Part shown: positions 20,762-29,896 of the stretch, one piece after another
Numbering within the stretch: position 1 is the stretch's first letter
Layout of the letters: every line of letters starts with the position of its first letter
Assembly (NCBI GenBank): GCA_016711505.1
Contig: JADJSV010000018.1
Coordinates: forward strand, 1-64,000
DNA from: Bacteroidota bacterium
Lineage (GTDB): Bacteria > Bacteroidota > Bacteroidia > AKYH767-A > 2013-40CM-41-45
Direction: 5' to 3'
Length of the DNA stretch: 64,000 bases
Notes under the pieces: model-generated
Databases searched by the model: none
The model's input: only the letters and a program-made list of their open reading frames with translations
Told to the model about the DNA's origin: nothing
Position numbers and translations under genes: made by a program

Positions 20762-22988
20762 CTAAAGTAAAACTATAACCCCAAGCTTGATTGCCAATGG
20801 CGCTCCCGGCGTATAATGCAACTCCTCCACACTTTCAATTTCATTTTTTAAGCGGCTCTCTGTTGCAAACTGCGCTTCATTCCATTCTATGTTCAATAAA
20901 TTTTCAACGGACAAACTGAATTTTGCTTTTTTGAATTTATAGGCGCATGACAGATCTAATAATGTATAACCTTTTGCAATGATGCTGTTATCTTCATTGG
21001 CAGGCCGGTCAGAAATGTGACGATAGCGAACTGATGATTCGAATATTTTTCCTGTGTAAGTTAATCCGCCGCTTGATGTTAGTGTTGGTGCAAGCGGAAT
21101 ATAAAAATCCTCGCTCAGTTCTTTGCCAAATTGTTTTTCAATAAATTGCCCACGACTGATGTTCAGATCTGCATCTGCCAGCAGGTTTTTTGACAGCTGA
21201 TATCGTGCACTAATGTCAATACCTGATCTCCTGCTTGGTCCTTTCGATTCTGTTGAGCCGTCATCTCCGACATACACGAGTTCGTTCGACATATCCATCC
21301 ACCAGATAGCTGCACTTAACACAAGACGTTTTGATAGTGTCATAACAGTACCAATCTCCGCGGCATCTGCCACCGGTAAAGTATGATTCGATTTATCCTG
21401 CACAACTGATCTTGCATCATTACTATGAAATCCTCGACCGGAGGCCGGACTGATAATTTGTTCCTGAATAATTCGTATGCAAAGAATCCGTAGGCAATTG
21501 ATCCGCTACATCGAAAACAAAATAATCATAGCGCATACCGGTCTCTATCCGGAAAAAGTCACTGAAGCGAAATGTTTCATTGAGATAAACTGCCGAATTA
21601 TTTTCCAGCACATTCGCCAGGGCTTTTGACTCCAGACGAGTTCTGTCTATTGTGTGCCATAGTTCATTCTGAATATCATCGGCACGATATGAAAGACCAA
21701 TGGTAAGTTTGTTATTCATCTTTCCAAGCTTATGAAAAAATGAATACCGTGTATTTAATCCCTGAACACTTCTGTTATCATCTTGTTCGATTTCGTCTCC
21801 ATTGATCGGGTCTTCGAGATAGAATGTAAAGTTGGAAAATAAACGAAAGCGATATTTAAATGAATACACCTGGGTTTCAAATTCACCGTTAGATGTTCTT
21901 TGAACGTATGCCAGGTTGAAATTTGTTCGCGAAGTATTGCCGCCTTCTGAATCATCGATGCTTCCGAAACGCGAAAGTCGTCCGGCCAAAACTTCGCGAT
22001 CCGGAATTTGTCCCCGAAGCATTCCACGAAGAACTGAAAGTTGATAATGATAGTTTCAGGCTTGAATGATCATTCAGCTGAAAAAATTGTTTTCGAAAAA
22101 AGATTCACTTTGCGAAATCCTGCGGAGCATCAAGTAACCGCGGTTATTCAGAACATCTGCTGCTAAATAAGTTTTTACGTTTTCCGAATTGAACGGTGCT
22201 TTGAACATAGCAAGAACTCTTGGCACTGAAAGATTTCCAATCTCCGGAATAAATGTTTGTTCAAGTTTGATCAGATTGTTTTCTAATGTGTCTTTGGTAG
22301 AAAAACTAACCGCTGCGCCCGTGGCAAAATTTCCATACTGCGGTGAATAGGGTCCTTTGAAAACGTCCATCTCCCTACTGTTTCAGGAATCAGAAAATGC
22401 AGATCCATATAACCTTGTCCGTGTCCATGACTAACCATGTTCACCGGAATACCGTCAACATGAAGCCACATCCGTTCCGTGATCACAATCGAATCCACGG
22501 ATGAAGATCTGTTCAGCCTTTCCACCACCTGCATGTTGTGCGATGAATAATCCAGGGACAAGTCTCAACATGTCCTGAGCCGAATTCTTCGGTCTGTTTT
22601 CAAAATCTATCGCCGATAAATGTTTCGAAGAAGCCGCACTCACCGGACGTTCGGCTGCAACGGAAACAGTTGGCAAACTGATCGATTTGACAATCATTCT
22701 TGTGTCAATGATTGTCGATTGATCTTTAATGATAGTCACTGTCCTGGTAAATGATTCATAGCCGAATTTTGAAAACGATACATCATATGTTGCTTCATTC
22801 AGATTTTGAATAACAAACTTGCCCCGTGCATCTGTATGAGTATGAATTTCTGTATCGTCAATTTTTATCAGAACATCAGAAATTGGTTCATCAGATATTG
22901 AGTCTTTCAATTGACCTGTCAATTCCTGAGCCGAACCATTCATGATTGTGTTAAGGATAATGAACAAAATTATGTACAATTTTTTCAT
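20762..22988 (-). pseudogene. TonB-dependent receptor with CarboxypepD_reg-like domain (multiple frameshifts)
   Basis: An outer-membrane receptor of about 740 residues, in four main pieces: 22455-22988, 22283-22561, 22074-22370 with 21423-22022, and 20762-21403. The first has a signal peptide, a CarboxypepD_reg domain (LTGQLKDSISDEPISDV) and the start of the plug with IRGFDCDHGTD. The next give VDGIPVNMVSHGHGQGY and VFKGPYSPQYGNFATG, then barrel strands and a C-terminal ENLLNIEWNEAQF. Frame losses include a missing G in a run near 22360 and a two-base loss near 22485. Several more fall at 22020-22140. Sequence between breaks is normal for the family, so decay is recent or the breaks are sequencing errors. 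The substrate is unknown; the DCDHGTD plug motif occurs in receptors often linked to metal uptake. Confidence 0.8.
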
Positions 22989-23272
22989 GGGGATCTTATT
23001 AAATTCGGGGATTCTACTTTTTAAAATAATTTATAAGTTTTGGTTCAGCTAAAACTCTCATAGTCTGGCAACCGGTAATGGCTTGAGTTACTAAAACTGA
23101 AAATTGTTTCTGAAGATGTTTATCTATAGCTGTAAGAAGCCGTGAGAAGAATTCACTTTTTAACCAAATGAATCTGATACTACTTTAATTATTTGAACAC
23201 CGTTCAACAACAAGTATCCCTGCAACTTTAAACACTAAACAATTTTCGCCAATCGAAAAACCAGCTATTCAA

Positions 23273-23646
23273 TTAGAATTTAGGTGGCGGAATTAAAAGT
23301 CCAAGAAATCCTTCCAACGTATCCAGCGTTTTAAAGTGATTAAAAACAATTTTAGCTGACAAGAAAATTTGATCATCGCAGAACCTTCGTCAATACAGGC
23401 AAAAACAACATTGGAGGTGACCAATGATTCCGGGAGTGGTTTTGATTGCTTGTTTTTTTCATGCTGACGGGCAATGTCGTTTAGTGCAAAAAGTATATTC
23501 GTGCGTGGCGGTAAATTATTGAGTTTGCTATTCATTGCAATTTCGGATTGCTTCTGAACAAAATAGTTGATCATCGTCGGCAATACACCACCAACGGCGA
23601 TCAACATCTGACTCACTAAAAGAATAATTGCAATTGATTTACGCAT
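23273..23646 (-). pseudogene. Small exported protein next to the TonB receptor (one frameshift)
   Basis: The product begins with a hydrophobic signal-like stretch (MRKSIAIILLVSQMLIAVGG). It continues through a polar region with NNLPPRTNILFALNDIARQHE. After a one-base slip near 23330-23340 the alternative frame reads TLDTLEGFLGLLIPPPKF to a stop at 23273-23275. One added base gives 124 residues exactly. Proline-ended small exported proteins beside TonB receptors are common in this phylum, but I do not recognise this family. It probably belongs to the same transcript as the receptor downstream, although a 280-base gap without a visible gene lies between them. Confidence 0.45.
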
Positions 23647-23664
23647 GACTTCTAAATACACCTG

Positions 23665-24700
23665 AAATAAATACGAACTTATAGATGATTAGGCCCGTTA
23701 GGGCCATAATCCTGTTCCTCGTGGACTCCAAGCGCGGCGGACACCCTTTAAGGGCGAACTCTTTAAAAACACAACTTTTTCGGCATCAAATGATGGTTCT
23801 TTTATATGATAAAATTTTTAACACTGAGATTACTGAATTATTAAAAACAAGAAGAGTTAATGATCATTATGAGACTATAGCTATCACATAGGCGTCACTT
23901 AATTTTTGTTGATATCTCTACAGGATGGCTTTATTCAGCTTTAGCTGACGGAGAAAAAAAGGAGTAATACTGCGGCTTGCCACTTTTTTCAATGGTATGA
24001 TGGATTATGGTGTCATGAGCTAAACAGGCTACTACATTCTTTTTTAGTCCGTCAGCAAAGCTGACTGCAATAAAGTTGGCGCCAGTGCATTATTTTCGAT
24101 ATATATAAATAAATTTAATTTTACGTCTGTGCGATAGCTATCGGGACAAATGATACTTCGCTTCACTTGGCCCTTGTGCTGACTTTTAGTGATCTTAGTG
24201 TTGAGTTTTTTACCGGGCATTTATCCGTATCTTCGCACTATCAATGAAAAAGTCATTCTTAATTTTTTCTTGCTGTTTTCCGGATTGCTTTTCGCAAACG
24301 GAAAAACTACGTCTGTAAATTCATTGCAAAAGATGCTATTGTTAAAAACACCGACGACTTTTCAACGACTGCCGGAATCGTTTCCAATTTTCTTTCTGTA
24401 TTCGAAGAAGGAATTATTCAACCGGGAACGGAATTGTCCATTCCACTTTTAATCCTGTAACGGACTGTTAATATTGGTTCATGTAATTCATCTGTCACAA
24501 CACAGAATAAAATTAACAGGCAAAATCAGTTTCAATTTCTTATCACACCGTATGCTGATGTAAAACCTTCAACGGATCTACATGTTTTTCTGCGGGTGCT
24601 TCTTATCTGAGATTTTCCCTTTTCCTTTATTAATAAATCTGCTTTATCCGTTGCAAAGTTCGCTTGTAATGAATTTAGCTATTTCACTTATTTCAAAAAT
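23665..24700. other. Decayed 1-kb stretch without intact genes; contains inverted copies of a GCTTTAGCTGACGG repeat
   Basis: No reading frame here is convincing. Protein-like fragments occur in three frames at 24240-24460 (for example SFLIFSCCFPDCFSQTEK, then DFSTTAGIVSNFLSVFEEG), which look like the remnant of a short exported protein. Two inverted copies of a GCTTTAGCTGACGGA element lie at 23927-23958 and 24037-24079. Half an AACACTAAG-family palindrome ends at 24202. Confidence 0.4.
23927..24079. repeat. Inverted pair of GCTTTAGCTGACGGA repeats
   Basis: Copy one (23927-23958) reads CAGCTTTAGCTGACGGAGAA. Copy two (24037-24079) is its complement, TAGTCCGTCAGCAAAGCTGA, followed by CTGCAATAAAGTTGG. 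Each copy is itself a short palindrome (GTCAGC-x-GCTGAC type). A third copy lies at 50908-50945, directly 3' of the giant PKD gene. Confidence 0.6.
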
Positions 24701-24708
24701 AAATATTT

Positions 24709-24840
24709 ATGGAAAATAATATCGACCATCTGAATGATGGTGAAAAAAAATCCGGATTCGGAATGGTATTCTTGTGGGTTGGAATTGTAATTGTAGCACT
24801 TGTTGCTTTAAAATTACTTGTCTTCCCTGATTCAAAATAG
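24709..24840 (+). CDS. Small single-pass membrane protein, 43 residues
   Basis: ATG at 24709 to TAG at 24838-24840. The product has a polar N-terminus (MENNIDHLNDGEKKSG), one strong hydrophobic helix (about residues 18-38, FLWVGIVIVALVALKLLVF) and a three-residue tail. A textbook hairpin terminator follows after 21 bases, which strongly supports a real short transcript. No family is recognised; many such proteins in this phylum are small membrane subunits or regulators. Confidence 0.6.
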   Translation: MENNIDHLNDGEKKSGFGMVFLWVGIVIVALVALKLLVFPDSK

Positions 24841-24861
24841 TTTTTTCAGGAGGTTTGATTC

Positions 24862-24894
24862 AAGCCGCATGGAGAGTGTGCGGCTTGTTTTTTT
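24862..24894 (+). terminator. Rho-independent terminator of the 43-aa gene
   Basis: An 8-bp stem AAGCCGCA/TGCGGCTT (24862-24869 and 24879-24886) with a 9-base loop is followed by G and seven T (24888-24894). Confidence 0.85.
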
Positions 24895-24925
24895 AACTTA
24901 ATGTCATCAAAATAACATTTAAAAT

Positions 24926-25276
24926 CTATCGCTTGGTTTTAAACGCTGACTGAGCTTTCTTTTGAATTCTCTTTCCTGCTGCTTGAATATCAGGCAAATT
25001 TAATTTACCTTTTTCCAATTCCAATCTCTCCTTTTGCAAATTCAATTTGTCAATAAAATCAATGAACTCCAATTTACTTTTAGAGTCCAAAATTTGATTA
25101 TTAATCAATTGATTGAAAAAATCAGAGAAAAATATAAGAAACTTTTCTCTCTTTAAAATATCTGACACGTCCGTAATATTCCGATCTAGGCTAAAAGAAT
25201 TATAAATAATCTTAGACACTCTGTCAAATTCTGCCGGTTTAATTGCATTTTTCTGTTGTGCTTCTTTTATTGCCAT
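24926..25276 (-). CDS. Unknown small helical protein, partner of the ADP-ribosyltransferase gene
   Basis: A 116-residue protein with no recognised family. It is rich in Lys, Glu and Leu, predicted largely helical by eye, with a Lys/Gln-rich C-terminal tail (AAGKRIQKKAQSAFKTKR). It has no signal peptide and no membrane helix. Its ATG starts 2 nt after the stop of the ADP-ribosyltransferase gene, a coupling typical of toxin-antidote or enzyme-chaperone pairs. The gene order (enzyme first) and its small size make an immunity or antitoxin role possible, but nothing in the sequence proves it. Confidence 0.6.
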   Translation of the reverse strand: MAIKEAQQKNAIKPAEFDRVSKIIYNSFSLDRNITDVSDILKREKFLIFFSDFFNQLINNQILDSKSKLEFIDFIDKLNLQKERLELEKGKLNLPDIQAAGKRIQKKAQSAFKTKR

Positions 25277-25278
25277 TT

Positions 25279-25845
25279 TTAAATTTCCTCCATTGTTACC
25301 AACGTATAATCGTTCTCCTTTGTTACTGCTAAGATATTAAATCTTGTATTGGGAAGAAATAAAATTTCGAATTCATTTTGCGAATCAATGCCATATTTGC
25401 TAATTTCTTCGATTTCCTTGCCCGTTTTTGACACTATTCTGAACATTACATTTCCGCTAAATTGCATTGCAATTGAACGCATTTTACTTGTAGAAATAAA
25501 CGGGTACTCAATAATTTCCATATTGTTTTCCAAGGCTTTTTTATACTTTTGTAATTCACTTTCTGTTAAGAAAACACCACGATAAACTAGACCTTCATAA
25601 TTTGGTAGTTTCTCTAATGCTTGAGCCAATAATAAACCAAATTGGGTTTCGTTCTTGCCTTTTTTCTTTCTCAACTCTGTATTAACTTGGTCAAAACCAT
25701 CATCGGAATATTTATATATTAACGCTTTTTCATACTTGTTAAGTTCGGAAACTCTTGAATTTCGCGCACTTCTTTCTATCTCCCTTAATTCAGCAGAAAG
25801 ATTTTTTTCAACATAAGTTTTCGGTCGTATCAATCTTAAAGCCAA
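25279..25845 (-). CDS. ADP-ribosyltransferase domain protein (R-S-E type)
   Basis: A 188-residue protein made almost wholly of an ADP-ribosyltransferase fold of the exoenzyme/VIP2-like class (PF03496-like). The NAD-binding Arg is in YRG (R89), and the STS motif is at residues 118-120 (FISTSK) with the following helix SIAMQFSG. The catalytic E-x-E is E158-F-E160 in NEFEILFLP, the arrangement of arginine-specific transferases. An N-terminal helical part (EKALIYKYSDDGFDQVN) is also typical of the family. No signal peptide or delivery domain is seen, so it probably acts in its own cytoplasm unless delivered otherwise. The only usable starts are TTG at 25845 or ATT codons upstream. It is AT-rich relative to neighbours, suggesting transfer. 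Translationally coupled to the downstream unknown gene. Confidence 0.8.
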   Translation of the reverse strand: MALRLIRPKTYVEKNLSAELREIERSARNSRVSELNKYEKALIYKYSDDGFDQVNTELRKKKGKNETQFGLLLAQALEKLPNYEGLVYRGVFLTESELQKYKKALENNMEIIEYPFISTSKMRSIAMQFSGNVMFRIVSKTGKEIEEISKYGIDSQNEFEILFLPNTRFNILAVTKENDYTLVTMEEI

Positions 25846-25895
25846 AATTTTTTCACAATTATAATTAATAATTTTATTGCTTCAATACAAAAATA

Positions 25896-26216
25896 TTAAT
25901 GTAACTCATTCACATGAATCGCCTTCAGAATTTTTTTATCAATATAAAAAGTTCCAAACGGAACTATACAGGCAATCAAAACCTTCATCGTTGTTCCCAT
26001 GAATTTCCATTTTTGTTCAACACCAACCTGTAGAGCGTTAAAGACAAATAACAAAAACAACGCTCCATGTACCGGACCGATTGATTTTACCAGACTATGG
26101 TCGTCCATCCAGTATTTCATCGGAACAGCAATAAGTACAAGAAGCAAAAGCGAAGTCCCTTCCAGAAAACCAAGTAATCTGAGGCGTCCGACTGATGAGT
26201 TGAAATATTTTTTCAT
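25896..26216 (-). CDS. DUF3817 integral membrane protein
   Basis: A 106-residue membrane protein with the DUF3817 layout: the N-terminal LRLLGFLEGTSLLLLVLIAVPMKY helix, a GPVHGALFLLFVFNA helix, and a third hydrophobic helix near the C-terminus. The role of the family is unknown. Small proteins of this type often sit beside transporters; a TauE-like permease gene lies 60 bases upstream on the same strand. Confidence 0.8.
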   Translation of the reverse strand: MKKYFNSSVGRLRLLGFLEGTSLLLLVLIAVPMKYWMDDHSLVKSIGPVHGALFLLFVFNALQVGVEQKWKFMGTTMKVLIACIVPFGTFYIDKKILKAIHVNELH

Positions 26217-26276
26217 ATATTATTCAATTATGATTAACAATATTTTTAATGACGTCTTTTTGAAATTAACTGCCCC

Positions 26277-26639
26277 CTATTTCCAAAAAACCATCTTCAC
26301 CCCCAACAAAATAATGATCACTCCAAATGTCCGTTTCAATTGTTCCGGTGAAAGTGAAATTGCAATCTTACTTCCGAAAAAACTACCGATCACAAAACTC
26401 AGACAAAGTATTCCTGCAACTTTGAAATCTACCGCTCCGGTCTTATGATAATTGTAAACTGCCATAAATCCAATCGGCGGAAGCATCATCGCCAACGAAG
26501 TTCCCTGTGCTGCATGTTGTGTCATCCCTAAAAAATAAACCAGACACGGAACAACGATCAGTCCGCCCCCAATTCCAATAAAGCCACTGAAAATTCCCGC
26601 AAATACTCCTACGATCAGAATGATGATTACTGTTTCCAT
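26277..26639 (-). CDS. TauE/SafE family membrane permease, single-repeat form
   Basis: About 120 residues with the first-half signature of the TauE/SafE anion-exporter family: FSGFIGIGGGLIVVP, then GMTQHAAQGTSLAMMLPP and a C-terminal IIILLGVKMVF. Full TauE proteins are about 250 residues with two such halves, so this single-unit form would act as a dimer. Start at 26639 (METVIIILIVG) is preferred because the hydrophobic helix begins at once; a Met at 26672 is also in frame. The transported anion is not predictable. Confidence 0.75.
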   Translation of the reverse strand: METVIIILIVGVFAGIFSGFIGIGGGLIVVPCLVYFLGMTQHAAQGTSLAMMLPPIGFMAVYNYHKTGAVDFKVAGILCLSFVIGSFFGSKIAISLSPEQLKRTFGVIIILLGVKMVFWK

Positions 26640-26698
26640 TTTTTTTCGGTTTGTACTGTTAAGTGTGTCCATGACTTTATTAAATTAAATGTTCTAAG

Positions 26699-26754
26699 TT
26701 ATCAGGTTTGCAGGTTGCGAACCTGATAACCTGATAACCTGATAACCTGCAAAC
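26699..26754. repeat. GCAGGTTT-type palindrome with AACCTGAT tandem
   Basis: The left arm ATCAGGTTTGCAGGTT is complementary to AACCTGCAAAC at the right end. In between the 10-base word AACCTGATAA is repeated three times. It ends 5 bases from the stop of the asparaginase gene on the minus strand. It shares words with the element at 9845-10097. Confidence 0.65.
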
Positions 26755-26758
26755 GATT

Positions 26759-27769
26759 TTACCGAGACAGTTCGCCTGCCAAATTATTTGTCAGCTGTTT
26801 TTTAATGTCTTTCAATTTCGGATAACGGGCAAGAAGAAACATCATCTTCGTAATAGCCGCCTCCGTTGTCATATCGCCACCGGATACAACTCCAATATTT
26901 TTCAATCCTATTCCTGTTTCATACTTGGTCTGATTGACCATTCCACCACTGCACTGAGAAATATTCAAAACTATAATTCCACTTTTAATTAATCGCTCAA
27001 TACTGTCAAGAAACTTTTTTGTCGATGGCGCATTGCCGCTGCCAAATGTTTCCAGAACAATTCCACGCAAATTTTTTATTTCAGACAATGCATCAATTAC
27101 ACTTGGCGATAAACCCGGGAAAAGTTTCAACACTAAAACATGTTCGTTGAAACCACGGTTTATTTTGAATTTCTTTTTGGGTTTTGGTAAGATCATTCGT
27201 TCATCAAAAACCATTTCAACTCCCGCTTCCGCCAACACAGGAAAATTCAAAGACTGAAAAGCATCAAACTTACTCGACGTAAATTTCTCTGCTCTGTTTC
27301 CTCTGAATAACTGACTATTAAAATAAATACAAACTTCAGGAACCAATTTTTTGGATGCCGCTATTTCAATCGCTGTAATGAGATTTCTTTTTGCATCTGT
27401 ACGGATCACTCCAAGCGGTAATTGCGAGCCGGTAAGTATAACCGGTTTCGACAAATTCTCCAGCATATAACTTAATGCAGAAGCTGTGTACGCCATCGTA
27501 TCTGTCCCATGTAAAATCACAAATCCATCGTATTGCTGATACTTTTTTTCAATGATCGTTGCCAGTTCTTCCCAGAAATCCGGTTGCACATCAGACGAAT
27601 CAATCGCTTTGTGCGATGCATGAAATGCAATATGACAATTCAAATGCTTCAACTCCGGAATCTGATCAGTGATCGTACGGAAGTTGAATGGAATCAACGT
27701 CCGCTTCTTATGATCACGGATCATTCCTATTGTTCCGCCTGTGTAAATTATTAGAACTTTTTTCTTCAT
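26759..27769 (-). CDS. ansA: Type I L-asparaginase
   Basis: Hydrolyses L-asparagine to aspartate and ammonia in the cytoplasm. The 336 residues include both catalytic motifs: TGGTIG with nucleophile Thr13, and HGTDTM with Thr89 and Asp90. The Lys of the second triad is in RTDAKRNL. The N-terminus lacks a signal peptide, as in the cytoplasmic type I enzymes. The gene is followed by a short palindrome and preceded by an AACACTAAG-family element belonging to tatD. Confidence 0.92.
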   Translation of the reverse strand: MKKKVLIIYTGGTIGMIRDHKKRTLIPFNFRTITDQIPELKHLNCHIAFHASHKAIDSSDVQPDFWEELATIIEKKYQQYDGFVILHGTDTMAYTASALSYMLENLSKPVILTGSQLPLGVIRTDAKRNLITAIEIAASKKLVPEVCIYFNSQLFRGNRAEKFTSSKFDAFQSLNFPVLAEAGVEMVFDERMILPKPKKKFKINRGFNEHVLVLKLFPGLSPSVIDALSEIKNLRGIVLETFGSGNAPSTKKFLDSIERLIKSGIIVLNISQCSGGMVNQTKYETGIGLKNIGVVSGGDMTTEAAITKMMFLLARYPKLKDIKKQLTNNLAGELSR

Positions 27770-27798
27770 CCGAAGATTTTACTTTAAAGATTATCTTT

Positions 27799-27882
27799 AA
27801 CACTAAGTTCACTAAAATTCGTCACAAGAACACATACATCCACTTGTGCTCTTGTGCTAAAAACTTAGTGAACTTAGTGTTT
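27799..27882. repeat. AACACTAAG-family palindrome
   Basis: Outer arms AACACTAAGTTCACTAAA and TTAGTGAACTTAGTGTT with inner arms GTCACAAGAACACA and TTGTGCTCTTGTGC. It ends 8 bases from the stop of the TatD gene on the minus strand and is followed by T-rich sequence. Confidence 0.85.
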
Positions 27883-27889
27883 TATTTTT

Positions 27890-28657
27890 TCACACACCAA
27901 ACAACTTTTTTGAGTTTTCTGTTGTAACTCGCGCCACCTCCATCACCGAACATTTATAAATCTCCGATAACCTCTCCGCTACCTTTACTATATATGACGG
28001 TTCATTTCTTTTTCCTCTGTACGGAACCGGTGCAAGATAAGGTGCATCCGTTTCCAAAACGATGTGCTCTAGCGGAATGTTTTCAATCGCTTTATCAACG
28101 CCACTGTTTTTAAAAGTCACTACCCCACCTATTCCTAGCATAAACCCTAGATCAATTGCCTTCTTCGCCTGTTCTTCTGTTCCCGTGAAGCAATGAAAGA
28201 TCCCTTGAGGGTGCTCTTTCTTTGTTTCAACTAACAAATCATATGTTACATCAAAAGAATCTCTCGTATGAATTACAATTGGCAGGTTTCTTTCATTGGC
28301 CATCTGGATCTGAAGCGAGAATGCTTCTTTCTGTTGCTCCAAAAAAGTTTTGTCCCAATATAAATCGATTCCAATCTCGCCGACTGCCACAAAACTTCTT
28401 TTATTCAGCCAGCTTTCGACCAGTTCAAGTTCCTGCTTCCAGTTCTCTTTTACATAACAAGGATGCAAGCCCATCATTGCAAAAGCTTTTCCCGGATACT
28501 TTTTTTCTAACGCCAGCATTGGTTCTATGCTGGTACTATCAATATTCGGCATAAAAAACCGTTGAACTCCCAAAACTCCCGCTTGATCTACCAATTGATC
28601 CCTGTCTGCATCGAATTCTTCCGCATAAAGATGGGTGTGCGTATCTGTAATAATCAT
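27890..28657 (-). CDS. TatD family metal-dependent hydrolase
   Basis: A 255-residue TIM-barrel hydrolase of the TatD DNase family. Metal ligands are visible as TDTHTHL near the N-terminus, GEIGID, VIHTRD, FHCFTG and ETDAPYLAP. Family enzymes are 3'-5' exonucleases or deoxyribonucleases with roles in DNA repair and quality control. It is divergent from the GT9 glycosyltransferase gene with an 86-base gap holding the latter's promoter. Confidence 0.9.
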   Translation of the reverse strand: MIITDTHTHLYAEEFDADRDQLVDQAGVLGVQRFFMPNIDSTSIEPMLALEKKYPGKAFAMMGLHPCYVKENWKQELELVESWLNKRSFVAVGEIGIDLYWDKTFLEQQKEAFSLQIQMANERNLPIVIHTRDSFDVTYDLLVETKKEHPQGIFHCFTGTEEQAKKAIDLGFMLGIGGVVTFKNSGVDKAIENIPLEHIVLETDAPYLAPVPYRGKRNEPSYIVKVAERLSEIYKCSVMEVARVTTENSKKLFGV

Positions 28658-28680
28658 CTTTTATATTATCGCTGTAAGTT

Positions 28681-28690
28681 TATCTTTGCA
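28681..28690 (+). promoter_or_regulatory. TAnnTTTG -7 box of the GT9 gene
   Basis: TATCTTTGCA matches the Bacteroidota -7 consensus TAnnTTTG exactly, 53 bases upstream of the ATG at 28744. No clear TTG -33 element was found at the usual distance. Confidence 0.45.
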
Positions 28691-28743
28691 CCTCTTTCAG
28701 TGCCTTCGGGCATAAAAGTAATAATTAATCGGCCTTCTTTCAG

Positions 28744-29727
28744 ATGAAATTTCTTCTGCTTCGTTTCTCTTCAATCGGTGATATCGTGCTCACTTCTCCG
28801 GTGATCCGTTGTCTGAAAAAACAAGTTCCAAATGCTGAAATCCATTTTCTGACTAAAAAAAGTTTTGAGTCTGTTACAAGAAACAATCCTTATCTTTTTA
28901 AAACATTTCTATTCGAAAACAATGTTGAAGAGGTTCTGGATCTTCTTAAGATCGAGAAGTATGATGCTGTGATCGATCTGCATCATAATTTCCGGACACT
29001 AAAAGTAAAGCGCGCACTGGGTGTGCCTTCGCATTCATTCGATAAACTTAATATTCAAAAATGGCTGGCGGTAAATTTCAAAACGAAATCGCTGCCGGAT
29101 AAACATATTGTAGATCGGTATCTTGAAACAGTTTCTTCTTATGGAGTAAAAAATGATGGCGAAGGGCTCGACTATTTTATTACTAATGATGATGAAAAAA
29201 TAATTTCTACTCTTCCGCCGGCTTTTCAAAACGGATATATTGCCTGGGTGATTGGCGCAAAGCATGCTACCAAACAATTGCCTTTACTAAAGATGATTGA
29301 GATCGCGAAAAAAATTAAAATGCCTGTCATCTTACTTGGTGGTAAAGAAGATGTACAGCGAGGAATTGAAATTGTTTCGCAGTTTAGTGTTCCGGTAATT
29401 GATGGCAGTGGAAAATTTTCTCTGAATCAATCTGCAGCTATTGTAAAACATTCACATCATGTCATCTCCCACGACACCGGACTGATGCATATCGCTGCAG
29501 CATACAGAAAAAAAATTGTTTCTGTATGGGGAAATACAATTCCTGAATTCGGAATGTATCCTTATCTGCCAAAAGCTTTGCACGCTAACAACAAAATTTT
29601 TGAGATCCGAAATCTACCCTGCAGACCGTGCTCTAAGATCGGTTTTGACAAATGTCCCAGAGGGCATTTTAAGTGTATGAATCTACAGGATGTGGATGCT
29701 ATAGCGAATGCATATATTGATAGTTAG
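28744..29727 (+). CDS. Glycosyltransferase family 9 (heptosyltransferase-like)
   Basis: 327 residues with the GT9 pattern: the N-terminal LLLRFSSIGDIVLTSPVIRCLK, the middle linker YIAWVIGAKHATKQLP, ILLGGKED, and a sugar-nucleotide region ISHDTGLMHIAAAYRKKIVSVWG. A C-terminal CRPCSKIGFDKCPRG Cys cluster is common in Bacteroidota members. Such enzymes add heptose or related sugars to the lipopolysaccharide core at the inner face of the membrane. The acceptor cannot be told from sequence. It stands alone. Confidence 0.88.
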   Translation: MKFLLLRFSSIGDIVLTSPVIRCLKKQVPNAEIHFLTKKSFESVTRNNPYLFKTFLFENNVEEVLDLLKIEKYDAVIDLHHNFRTLKVKRALGVPSHSFDKLNIQKWLAVNFKTKSLPDKHIVDRYLETVSSYGVKNDGEGLDYFITNDDEKIISTLPPAFQNGYIAWVIGAKHATKQLPLLKMIEIAKKIKMPVILLGGKEDVQRGIEIVSQFSVPVIDGSGKFSLNQSAAIVKHSHHVISHDTGLMHIAAAYRKKIVSVWGNTIPEFGMYPYLPKALHANNKIFEIRNLPCRPCSKIGFDKCPRGHFKCMNLQDVDAIANAYIDS

Positions 29728-29750
29728 GATTTCGACTCTGATTTTTTTTT

Positions 29751-29856
29751 AACACTAAGATCACTAAGTTTTTAGTACCACCACCATACCTATCGGGACA
29801 AGAGTGATTCATTTTTCATAAGTGCTCTTGTGACAAATTTTAGTGTTCTTAGTGTT
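29751..29856. repeat. AACACTAAG-family palindrome between convergent genes
   Basis: Outer arms AACACTAAGATCACTAAG and TTAGTGTTCTTAGTGTT. The centre carries an extra segment including CTATCGGGACAAGAG, a word also seen in the decayed stretch near 24130-24150. It lies 23 bases after the GT9 stop and 40 bases before the stop of the C25-type gene. Confidence 0.85.
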
Positions 29857-29896
29857 AAAAAAAATTCGAAGGTATACTCTCTCCACTATAAAATCT

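Noticed and set aside
24189..24452. Plus-strand open frame of 87 residues as a gene
   Set aside because: Protein-like sequence jumps between frames and the open frame itself reads out of phase with the better exported-protein fragment, so it is a remnant.
26699..26754. Tandem AACCTGAT units as a CRISPR-like or iteron array
   Set aside because: There are only about three units, they are contiguous, and they form the arm of a palindrome; no replication or cas gene is nearby.
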